This document shows, one piece after another, positions 25,839-32,215 of a DNA stretch of 32,215 nucleotides (the stretch's first letter is position 1; each line of letters begins with the position of its first letter). Origin of the DNA: Saprospiraceae bacterium (GTDB taxonomy: Bacteria; Bacteroidota; Bacteroidia; Chitinophagales; Saprospiraceae); contig JADLCC010000170.1 of NCBI GenBank assembly GCA_020847425.1, positions 1-32,215 on the forward strand, written 5' to 3'. Under the pieces are notes generated by a model. That model made no database searches. It saw only the letters and a list, made by a program, of their open reading frames with translations, and was not told the DNA's origin. A program made the position numbers and the translations under genes.

Positions 25839-26102
25839 TTAGAGCGGCAAATTGGCTACCTTTTCGGCCAAATAGTGCTGTTTTTGCAGCCGTTGCGCCT
25901 GTTTTTCGGTCTTGAACCGGCTTAGAAATTCGGCGGCTTCAATCAGCAAATCATACCCCTCATACCTCCACGCAAATACCAATCGAAGCCATTCCGGCGA
26001 GATGCCCCGTTCCCTGCAAAAGGCAGAGACCGAGCCATATTCTTGCCGGAACTTTGCCCGAAGTTCCAGGCGCAGTTGAACGAGATCAGTGGGTTTGCTC
26101 AT
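25839..26102 (-). CDS. Small Cro-like or HTH regulator
   Basis: An 87-residue protein, using the ATG at 26102 rather than one 16 codons upstream, since the extra residues are only Lys/Arg-rich. The core (YGSVSAFCRERGISPEWLRLVFAWRYEGYDLLIEAAEFL) has the length and pattern of a minimal helix-turn-helix followed by a packing helix, like small Cro-type regulators. It is divergent from the XRE repressor across the operator array, as Cro is from CI. The tail is helical and Lys/Gln-rich. The assignment rests on position plus weak HTH resemblance. Confidence 0.55.
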   Translation of the reverse strand: MSKPTDLVQLRLELRAKFRQEYGSVSAFCRERGISPEWLRLVFAWRYEGYDLLIEAAEFLSRFKTEKQAQRLQKQHYLAEKVANLPL

Positions 26103-26147
26103 TCCTTTTTTGCGTTCTTTGCGTTTTGATTTGTGGTTTGTTAGGGG

Positions 26148-26179
26148 CAAAAGTAAATAAAAATTGAGTTTATCTCAAA
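26148..26179 (-). promoter_or_regulatory. Leftward promoter of the regulatory/replication genes
   Basis: On the minus strand TACTTTTG (26155-26148) matches the Bacteroidota -7 box TAnnTTTG. TTTG at 26179-26176 is 20 bases upstream, the expected -33 position. The -33 box lies inside the operator half-sites, so repressor binding should block it. Confidence 0.6.
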
Positions 26180-26198
26180 TTATTTGAGATTATTTCAA
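26164..26198. promoter_or_regulatory. Operator array of four half-sites
   Basis: TTGAG (26164), CTCAA (26174), TTGAG (26184) and TTCAA (26194) follow each other at exact 10-base spacing, one helical turn, with AT-rich 5-base spacers. They form three overlapping 15-bp palindromes between the divergent HTH genes. This is the expected geometry for a CI/Cro-type repressor operator with cooperative binding. Confidence 0.75.
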
Positions 26199-26217
26199 AA
26201 ATTACCCTTTACGTGGT

Positions 26218-26715
26218 ATGAAAACAGACAGGTTGGAAGAAATTCGGCGGGATTTGAGCCTAAGTAAGGCCCAAATGGCAGATTTGATGGGCATTGAGGC
26301 ATCGTACTATTCGCATATTCTCAAGGGAGAAGGGAAAGGAAACTTGCGCCTGGAGCACCTGGAGCGGCTACTGAATGATGCCAATGTCAATCCGTTGTGG
26401 CGTATCACGGGAGAGGGGGAGAAATACTTGGGAAAAACCCAAGGTTTAGAACTGCGCGGTGAGCCGACCGAAGAAGAAGTGGAACAACTCTACAATTTCG
26501 TCTTGCAACAGTATCCGGCCGAGTTGAGTACCAATCAAGTATATATGCTCAAGTTAGCCTGTGCGCAGGCCTTTGTCGACTATCCGGAGTTAAAGCGGCT
26601 GGATCAATTGGGACTGGTCGTTAGTGTTTACCTGCGTGTTATTGTCCGCTTTCCCAGCATCGACCTGGTCAACTTGTTGGGCCTCAACGATGTGGCTACT
26701 GCTCTTGGCAAGTAA
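26218..26715 (+). CDS. XRE-family (CI-like) repressor
   Basis: A 165-residue protein. The N-terminal helix-turn-helix (IRRDLSLSKAQMADLMGIEASYYSHILKG) is a typical XRE domain, with LRLEHLERLLNDANVNPLWRITGEG completing the five-helix fold. The C-terminal ~85 residues are helical and probably mediate oligomerisation. No peptidase (LexA-like) motif is apparent, so inducible self-cleavage is not supported. It is divergent from the Cro-like gene and faces the TTGAG/CTCAA operator array, which it probably binds to silence the leftward genes and control itself. It is the rightmost gene of the phage/plasmid-like module. Confidence 0.85.
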   Translation: MKTDRLEEIRRDLSLSKAQMADLMGIEASYYSHILKGEGKGNLRLEHLERLLNDANVNPLWRITGEGEKYLGKTQGLELRGEPTEEEVEQLYNFVLQQYPAELSTNQVYMLKLACAQAFVDYPELKRLDQLGLVVSVYLRVIVRFPSIDLVNLLGLNDVATALGK

Positions 26716-27173
26716 AATGAGCCTGAGCCGGATGCATACTTTGACAGCCTTAGTCGATTTCATGAGTAACCGGTTCCTTTTTCAAGATAACGGCAAATAT
26801 AACCCGCTCGCTCAATTTTAAAAACATTTTGTTTTAAACTAGCGTAGATATTGCGCCTTTTGCTCTGCCGGCCGCTATATTTCTTCTTTCAAGCGAGTCG
26901 TCTATCTAAAATCCTCCCTCACTCAAGAGCCCTCAGTGTACAAAATTACTGCAACAGAAAAGACCTTGCCGTATTCGCAGGATGGAAGGGTCATCCACCA
27001 ACAAGCCCTAAAAATGGGTCATTGAGAAAAAATATTGTTGTACTAAATTCTGTACCAACTAAATTTCGACCAAGCAATAAGATATTGGCTATCAATTATT
27101 TAGAACCAATTTTTTTGAAGGAAATCTTAACGTGGGGTTAACGCGGGCGGGGGGGATTCGGGACAAGGCACTA
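26716..27173. other. 458-bp stretch without a convincing gene
   Basis: No open frame with good coding character is present. It lies between the repressor and the 3' end of hsdR and is partly AT-rich, with a G-run near 27149-27154. It would be a likely edge of the phage/plasmid-like module, but I see no tRNA gene or clear attachment repeat. It may hold the 3' region of the repressor transcript. Confidence 0.5.
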
Positions 27174-30146
27174 TCAGTAATACTCCTTTATATACCCATA
27201 CGCCTTCTCAAACAACGCCTCCTCCTTGTGCAATTGATACTTCAGCAAGGTCTTGCGCAGCGATTTCTGTACCTCCCGCTCGCCTGCCACGGTTGTTTGC
27301 CACCCAGGGAAACGCACGATTTTCACGATGGCGTCGATATCATTCACGATACGTTCCACCACAGCCGGCGTTTGGTCTGTTTTTAATTCCAGGAACAATT
27401 CAGTCAACGCAGTCTTGGCTGATTTTCGTTCTTCGGGTGTGAACACATCCCGTTCCGCTTCCAGGGTTTCTTTAGCGATTTGGCAGAGTTCCTTAATGAA
27501 ATCAATACTGCTGATCAATCCCTGTTCGGCTTTCAGGCGCACCGCGTCAAGGCGTTCGCTGAGTTTTTTGAAGGTTGGATTACCCGGATGTCCCTTGAAC
27601 CGGCTGATCAAAATCCGAACCAGTTTATCGGCATCCCTCGGGTCTTTTTTGTGCATTAGGTCGTCGATCACCTCGGCATTGAGCACCACCTCCTCCATGT
27701 CATCGGAAATACCGTCGACGTGGATGTGTTCGTGAATGAGGGCCGTGGTTTGGGCGCCCAGCGCATGCCAAAGCAAGCGGCCGTGATCGTCGGTCGCCGG
27801 GCGGACGGAGGTGTACACCTGGCTCAGCCACTTATAATCATGCTGATGCGGGTTTAGTACGGCGTCCGGGCTGAGAGACTCCCATACCTTGGACAGGTTC
27901 ACATAGTCGAGGGCAAAAGCGTCCCGTTTTTCATTGTTGTGGAGGCAGTCTTGCGCCAGGCTCAATCCTTCAAATCCTTCGATGTTGCGGTCAACATCCG
28001 GGAAATGGCCCTGGGCTTTTTCCACGAGCACCGGCAACATGTCCCGCATTTCCTGCAAATTGGTTACCACCGATTTCACGCTTTCCTCGTCGAAAGCCAA
28101 GGCTTGCGCGGTGTCGTCGAACACGCCGAAATAGTCTACGATCCGCCCGAAGGTTTTGTTCGGGAAAAGCCGGTTGGTGCGGCAGATCGCCTGAAGCAAG
28201 GTGTGATCCTTCAGCGATTTATCGAGGTACAGCGTTTGGAGGATGGGGGCATCGAAGCCGGTGAGCAACTTGGCCGTGACGATGAGAAATTGCAGCGGCG
28301 ATTGGGCGTCGTTGAACTGCTCGACGATTTTTTCCTGCTTGTCTTTATCAATGCTCCATTCCTGTTTGAACTCGAAGGTGTCGTTGGCGGAACTGGAAAT
28401 AACCACCGCGCTGCACGCTTCTACCAGGAGTTGATCCAATTCGCGTTTGTATTGTACACAGGCTTCCCGGTCGGGCGTGACGATCATGGCCTTAAAACCC
28501 TGTGGCTCCACGTGTTCCTGAAAGTGTTTGACGATATCTGCAACGATGGTGCGTACGCGTTCCGGCGACTTGAGGAACACCGACATTTTCGCTGCCTTTT
28601 GGCTGAGCAGATTGCGGTCCGATTCACTCAGGTCGTTGGCCATTTCATTGAAGGCGATGTCGAGGCTGTCTTTGTCAATATGCACATTGGGCAGGCGCGG
28701 CTCGAAATGCAGGGGTAGGGTCTGTTGGTCGCGGATGCTGTCCTGGAAGGTATAGCGGCTCAGGTAGCCGCTGGCGTCTTGTTCGGCGCCGAAGGCCCAG
28801 AAGGTATTTTTATCGGCCCGGTTGATGGGCGTTCCGGTGAGGCCGAAAAGAAAAGCGTTGGGCAGGGCCGCCCGCATTTTCCGCCCCAGATCGCCTTCCT
28901 GGGTACGGTGCGCTTCGTCCACCATCAAAATAATATTGTCACGCAGGTTCATGTCCGGATAGGCGTCCTTGAACTTGTGCACCATTGTGATGATGATCTT
29001 GCGGGTATCGCGCTCCAGCAGGTCGTGCAGGGCGCTGATGCTGTCGGCATTGACTAAGTTAGGCACATCGGCGGCGGAGAAGGTGCCAGATATCTGGGTG
29101 TCCAGGTCAATACGGTCCACCACTATAATAACCGTCGGACTTTTCAACGCCTGCATTTTCCGGAGTTTTTGGGCGGCAAACACCATGAGCAGCGACTTGC
29201 CGGAACCCTGAAAATGCCAGATCAGCCCTTTTTTGATCTGCCCGTCCTGCACCCGTTGAACGATTGCGTTGGCGCCTTCATATTGTTGGTAACGCGCCAC
29301 TACCTTGATTTTGCGTTTTTTGCTGTTGGTGGCGTATATCGTGAAGTGTTGGAGGATATCCAGCAAAGTCTGCGGTTTGAGCAGGTTGGTCATTTGTTTG
29401 CCCACGTCCTGTAGGCCGGCCACGAGCGCCAGATCGCTGCGCTCGTCTTCCAGGCGCCAGGGACACCAGAATTCCAGCGATGTGCGCACAGCGCCGTAGC
29501 GGAATTCCTTGCCCTCGGTGGCGAAATTCAAAATAGTAGGCACGAACAAGGCCGGCACTGTATTTTCGTATACGTCGTGGATTTCGAACGCGCCGTCGAG
29601 CCAGGACACCGCCGGGCGCACCGGTGTTTTAGCCTCACCCACCACCACTGGAATACCGTTGATGAATAAGACAATATCCGGTATTTTGGTTTCACGGGCT
29701 CGGATTTTGAATTGATTGGTCAGGTGGTAGGTATTGTTTTTCGGCTGGTCGAAATCAATCAGGTGCACCGGCACGTGGGTGCCGTCTTTGCCAAACGGCA
29801 TGGTAACTTCGCCTTTCAGCCAGCGGGCGAAATCTTCGTTGGCCCGCACCAAGCCCACCTGATTCACCGTGAGCAACACTGCCCGAAGTTTGTGGATCAC
29901 TTCTTCTGCTCGATCCGGCTGGGCAGCGATTTCCGGATTAATGCGGACGAGCGCCTTTTTTAGTTCCGGTTCCACCAACACTTCGGTGATTTCGCGTGGC
30001 AGTTGATCGGCGGCCAGGTATTGCCAGCGCAGGCCGCTGCCATAAGCAGGCGCCGACTCCTGTACCTGGCCGGTGGCGTTGAGATTAACGCCGGACAGTT
30101 CGCGGATGATGTAGTGTTCAACGGAGTTTAGTTCATTGAAGGGCAT
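27174..30146 (-). CDS. hsdR: Type I restriction enzyme R subunit
   Basis: A 990-residue HsdR. It cuts foreign DNA after ATP-driven translocation in complex with HsdM and HsdS. Residues 1-230 are the nuclease domain with the PD-(D/E)xK residues D157 (KIPDIVLFING) and E171/K173 (GEAKTP). The helicase motor follows: Walker A HFQGSGKS (311-318), DEAH (410-413) and TGTPINRAD (437 on). The later RecA-like half has LIVTAKLLTGFDAP and QAICRTNR. The C-terminal ~250 residues are the helical region that binds the methylase core. No hsdM or hsdS gene is present in the window; they may lie beyond the right edge or be lost. It sits beside a DarTG module. Confidence 0.95.
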   Translation of the reverse strand: MPFNELNSVEHYIIRELSGVNLNATGQVQESAPAYGSGLRWQYLAADQLPREITEVLVEPELKKALVRINPEIAAQPDRAEEVIHKLRAVLLTVNQVGLVRANEDFARWLKGEVTMPFGKDGTHVPVHLIDFDQPKNNTYHLTNQFKIRARETKIPDIVLFINGIPVVVGEAKTPVRPAVSWLDGAFEIHDVYENTVPALFVPTILNFATEGKEFRYGAVRTSLEFWCPWRLEDERSDLALVAGLQDVGKQMTNLLKPQTLLDILQHFTIYATNSKKRKIKVVARYQQYEGANAIVQRVQDGQIKKGLIWHFQGSGKSLLMVFAAQKLRKMQALKSPTVIIVVDRIDLDTQISGTFSAADVPNLVNADSISALHDLLERDTRKIIITMVHKFKDAYPDMNLRDNIILMVDEAHRTQEGDLGRKMRAALPNAFLFGLTGTPINRADKNTFWAFGAEQDASGYLSRYTFQDSIRDQQTLPLHFEPRLPNVHIDKDSLDIAFNEMANDLSESDRNLLSQKAAKMSVFLKSPERVRTIVADIVKHFQEHVEPQGFKAMIVTPDREACVQYKRELDQLLVEACSAVVISSSANDTFEFKQEWSIDKDKQEKIVEQFNDAQSPLQFLIVTAKLLTGFDAPILQTLYLDKSLKDHTLLQAICRTNRLFPNKTFGRIVDYFGVFDDTAQALAFDEESVKSVVTNLQEMRDMLPVLVEKAQGHFPDVDRNIEGFEGLSLAQDCLHNNEKRDAFALDYVNLSKVWESLSPDAVLNPHQHDYKWLSQVYTSVRPATDDHGRLLWHALGAQTTALIHEHIHVDGISDDMEEVVLNAEVIDDLMHKKDPRDADKLVRILISRFKGHPGNPTFKKLSERLDAVRLKAEQGLISSIDFIKELCQIAKETLEAERDVFTPEERKSAKTALTELFLELKTDQTPAVVERIVNDIDAIVKIVRFPGWQTTVAGEREVQKSLRKTLLKYQLHKEEALFEKAYGYIKEYY

Positions 30147-30295
30147 GGGCGGGTTGGCGGTTCGTTTACATTGGCGTGCTGATTTTCAACAGGTTGGCAA
30201 AGTTAATGCCACATTGGTGAAATTCAGCGCCAATTCTACCCCAAGACCTCTACTATTGTCAGACAATATCTGTATCACGAAGTGCCGCTGATGGC

Positions 30296-31342
30296 TTACA
30301 TCAAGCCATCCCGGTATTCCTTCAAACGCTGGGTGGCAATTTTAATATGCTTTTCCTGGATCAGCCGTTTTTTACGTGGATTCCACTCTTGCATAGCCTT
30401 AAAAATCTCATCCAACGTTTTTTCCGGACCCTCCTTTTGTAAATAATCAACGGAAGCCAGGACCTCCAACGACCAGGAGGATTGAAACCCGTCGATAAGC
30501 CGCGTTAAATTATCCAAACGTGTCCGTTGTTCTATGCTGAGTTCCTTTTCGACATAGTTTTTAACTTCTTCAAACCTGTCATATTGTAATTGAAGCGTCT
30601 CGAATGGCTTTGCTTGTTGTTGTTCAAGTCCTTTGAGGTATTTACCATTCAATGCATACAATACATGCCCCACTTGCACCGCGTAAGGGCCATAAATATG
30701 GGGTTTAAAATCAAGCCGGAGCGGCTCACCCATCCGTTGAAGAAACCAGGCCAGCTTATTCGCTACAAAAAGATTCGGCGCTTCGCCCAATGATTCATAG
30801 AAATACATTGCATACAGTAACATCGCTCTCGCCGGAGTCAAATGAACTGGCTTTGGTTGATTTTGATTTTGAAGCAACCTTTTAACCGCTTCGTTGGGCT
30901 CATATACCAGAATATCAACTTCTTTCACAGGGTGGAGGTGCTCCTCAATCATGGTTTTGACCTTGTTCCAGTCCAGGCCTCCATTTCCACAGCCTAAAGG
31001 CGGTAGGGCTATACTGTGAATGCCCCACTCCGGAATAAGCCATGCCAGCGTTTTTAACCCTGATTCAATCCACGCGTAACTTGACCTTCGATACCACTCT
31101 TTCTTCGTTGCGAAATTAACGATAAGCCGTTCCCCGTTCAGCGTTTGTTCCTTGAATGCCAAAATACCACCGGGTTCCAACGTACCATTTTTGCAAGCGT
31201 GCTGGTAAAATCGGAAGTTTTCCGGGTATGCTTCTTTGAATTGCAGGGCAATACCTTTCCCCATCACACCGACAGTGTTGACGGTGTTAACCAGCGCTTC
31301 GACTGGCGCATCGAGCAGGTTTCCTTGCAAATAGCGGATCAT
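30296..31342 (-). CDS. darG: DarG-like DNA ADP-ribosyl-glycohydrolase antitoxin
   Basis: A 348-residue protein. Residues 1-150 form a macrodomain that removes ADP-ribose from DNA bases: ALVNTVNTVGVMGKGIALQF (ADP-ribose loop), FATKKEWYR with Lys80 at the position of the DarG catalytic lysine, and ALPPLGCGNGGLDW. Residues about 160-348 are the C-terminal domain (MYFYESLGEAPNLFVANKLAWFL, PHIYGPYAVQVGHVLYALNG) that in DarG proteins helps block the toxin. Its start codon overlaps the stop of the toxin gene by one base (TGATG), so the two are translationally coupled. Confidence 0.92.
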   Translation of the reverse strand: MIRYLQGNLLDAPVEALVNTVNTVGVMGKGIALQFKEAYPENFRFYQHACKNGTLEPGGILAFKEQTLNGERLIVNFATKKEWYRRSSYAWIESGLKTLAWLIPEWGIHSIALPPLGCGNGGLDWNKVKTMIEEHLHPVKEVDILVYEPNEAVKRLLQNQNQPKPVHLTPARAMLLYAMYFYESLGEAPNLFVANKLAWFLQRMGEPLRLDFKPHIYGPYAVQVGHVLYALNGKYLKGLEQQQAKPFETLQLQYDRFEEVKNYVEKELSIEQRTRLDNLTRLIDGFQSSWSLEVLASVDYLQKEGPEKTLDEIFKAMQEWNPRKKRLIQEKHIKIATQRLKEYRDGLM

Positions 31343-31986
31343 CAGTAGTAGAAATTGCCTTTAGAATCGATTTGAGTTGGAATGCTTAAATCCAGGCGCT
31401 GCATGATTTCGGCGGCAAAATCCAACATTTCCTGGTCATAAACAACAATAGCGCCGATACAATCTGGTGGGACATGATCCTGTACCAAAAATTCAGCTTG
31501 TTTCCGGCGCTGTCGAGTATCATCTTCTGGGGTATTATTCCAATACCGGCTCTTTACGACATCCCAATCCACTTCTTTGAGGTCATTCCGGTTTGAAAAA
31601 AAACTGGTGAGTCGATCTTTAGCATGCCCATCAGTAAAAACAAAGGAAAGCTCTTTTTGCTCAAAAGCCTCCATTTTGCAGCAAACGTAGACGATCTCCC
31701 GCTGAGAACGTTTCGTAACACCCCGGTGTCCTGTTTTGATATTGAGCAACATGACCGACAATGGGCCGAAGTAAAATGGTACATAATCACCCAGGTTGCC
31801 CATACCCTCTATTCCTACCGGATAATCATGCCGCTGACCTATGAGCTGATTGTCGCCAATTACCACATAATCCGGGTCCTGCTGGGGGTGCTGTTTTGTA
31901 AACATCCCATGCTGGAGAATGTACTCCAGGTTCGTGTAATGGACGATCCGGAATACCCAAATAGTATCTGGTATTTTGCCTGGCAT
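31342..31986 (-). CDS. darT: DarT-like DNA ADP-ribosyltransferase toxin
   Basis: A 214-residue DarT (DUF4433-type) toxin that attaches ADP-ribose from NAD+ to thymidine or guanosine in single-stranded DNA; DarTG systems are known to stop phage replication. Expected parts are present: RIVHYTNLEYILQHG (NAD-binding start), an Arg in QRHDYPV, NLGDYVPFYFGPLSVML, and the catalytic Glu165 in RRKQAEFLVQ. Length is typical. It is first in a two-gene operon with darG. The order darT-darG-hsdR on one strand fits the known embedding of DarTG in type I restriction loci. Confidence 0.92.
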   Translation of the reverse strand: MPGKIPDTIWVFRIVHYTNLEYILQHGMFTKQHPQQDPDYVVIGDNQLIGQRHDYPVGIEGMGNLGDYVPFYFGPLSVMLLNIKTGHRGVTKRSQREIVYVCCKMEAFEQKELSFVFTDGHAKDRLTSFFSNRNDLKEVDWDVVKSRYWNNTPEDDTRQRRKQAEFLVQDHVPPDCIGAIVVYDQEMLDFAAEIMQRLDLSIPTQIDSKGNFYY

Positions 31987-32106
31987 AATTTAGGTTGCAA
32001 AATTAATTGTTACGTCCCCAATACTCACACCTGCACTTCACTTTCGCGCTTTCCACATCCCTGGCAAGCGAAGTCTGATACGCCCACAATGAGGTTCCCC
32101 CCATTC

Positions 32107-32214
32107 TTAAACCAGCAGGGTTGAATATTTAGTTGGAATGAATGGTACTTTTTTTCCGAAATAGAGGTCTGCGGGGGTGTTGTAATTGAGGGATTCATGG
32201 CCTCTTTCGTGGTT
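32107..32214 (-). CDS. Partial transposase, C-terminal end, IS3/IS481-like
   Basis: The window edge cuts this gene. The visible 35 residues read NHERGHESLNYNTPADLYFG and then a short tail to a TAA at 32109-32107. The pattern YNxxRPHxxLxxxTPAxxY is the usual end of the DDE (rve) integrase core in IS3 and IS481 transposases. The family cannot be resolved further from so little. It is upstream of darT on the same strand, so the element probably separates darTG-hsdR from whatever gene came before, possibly hsdM/hsdS. Confidence 0.75.
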   Translation of the reverse strand, partial: NHERGHESLNYNTPADLYFGKKVPFIPTKYSTLLV

Positions 32215-32215
32215 A

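Noticed and set aside
26851-27141. 96-codon plus-strand open frame in the gap before hsdR
   Set aside because: Composition and residue pattern do not look coding, and no motif or operon context supports it.
31987-32106. Cys-containing short reading frame between darT and the partial transposase
   Set aside because: Too short, with no start or family resemblance; more likely the end of the insertion element.

Overview
The window looks like a chromosomal accessory region of a Bacteroidota bacterium, probably of the Saprospiria/Chitinophagia type. Two large secreted proteins carry SprB-type repeats and C-terminal sorting domains of the type IX secretion system (one gliding-associated, one type A). 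Many signal peptides end in a Bacteroidota-style A-Q cleavage context, ribosome binding sites are mostly absent, and TAnnTTTG-type promoter boxes occur. Most of the sequence is moderately GC-rich. About 2.04-3.65 kb is clearly AT-rich.

Layout. (1) 0-2 kb: two co-oriented genes of unknown function, a membrane/coiled-coil protein and a proline-rich protein. (2) 2-3.6 kb: an AT-rich secreted MORN-repeat gene, probably foreign. (3) 3.6-9.1 kb: two large leftward T9SS cargo proteins. (4) 9.1-15.8 kb: a putative envelope-signalling locus. It holds a small secreted PPC-like protein, a secreted CsgG-like protein, a divergent secreted CHAT (caspase-like) peptidase with TPR-like repeats, a one-TM anti-sigma-like protein, and a sigma-70-like protein that appears to have two region-2-like segments and three tandem region-4-like helix-turn-helix units. 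(5) 16.0-17.35 kb: an IS630-family element with perfect 32-bp terminal repeats, flanking TA and a frameshifted transposase. (6) 17.4-18.4 kb: a secreted staphylococcal-nuclease-like gene and a decayed tandem copy. (7) 18.5-26.7 kb: a leftward phage/plasmid-like control and replication module (C5 methyltransferase, two small hypotheticals, DnaB helicase, two hypotheticals of which one may be an initiator, an excisionase-like and a Cro-like regulator) facing a divergent XRE repressor across an array of TTGAG/CTCAA half-sites. (8) 27.2-32.0 kb: type I restriction subunit HsdR with an adjacent DarT-DarG toxin-antitoxin pair. (9) Right edge: the C-terminal end of an IS3/IS481-like transposase.

How they may work together. 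The operator array probably controls the leftward replication module in a lambda-like switch, and a fourth related palindrome lies in front of the excisionase-like gene. DarTG beside hsdR forms a defence island. The sigma, anti-sigma and CHAT genes suggest transcription control linked to a periplasmic or secreted caspase-like protease. The strongest unexplained signal is the octamer AAATGCGG. I count it 19 times between 19.40 and 24.03 kb, 16 of them on the coding strand and spread over all three reading frames, against only 3 times in the other ~27 kb. This points to DNA-level rather than protein-level selection. All functional statements come from reading the sequence; no database searches were run.
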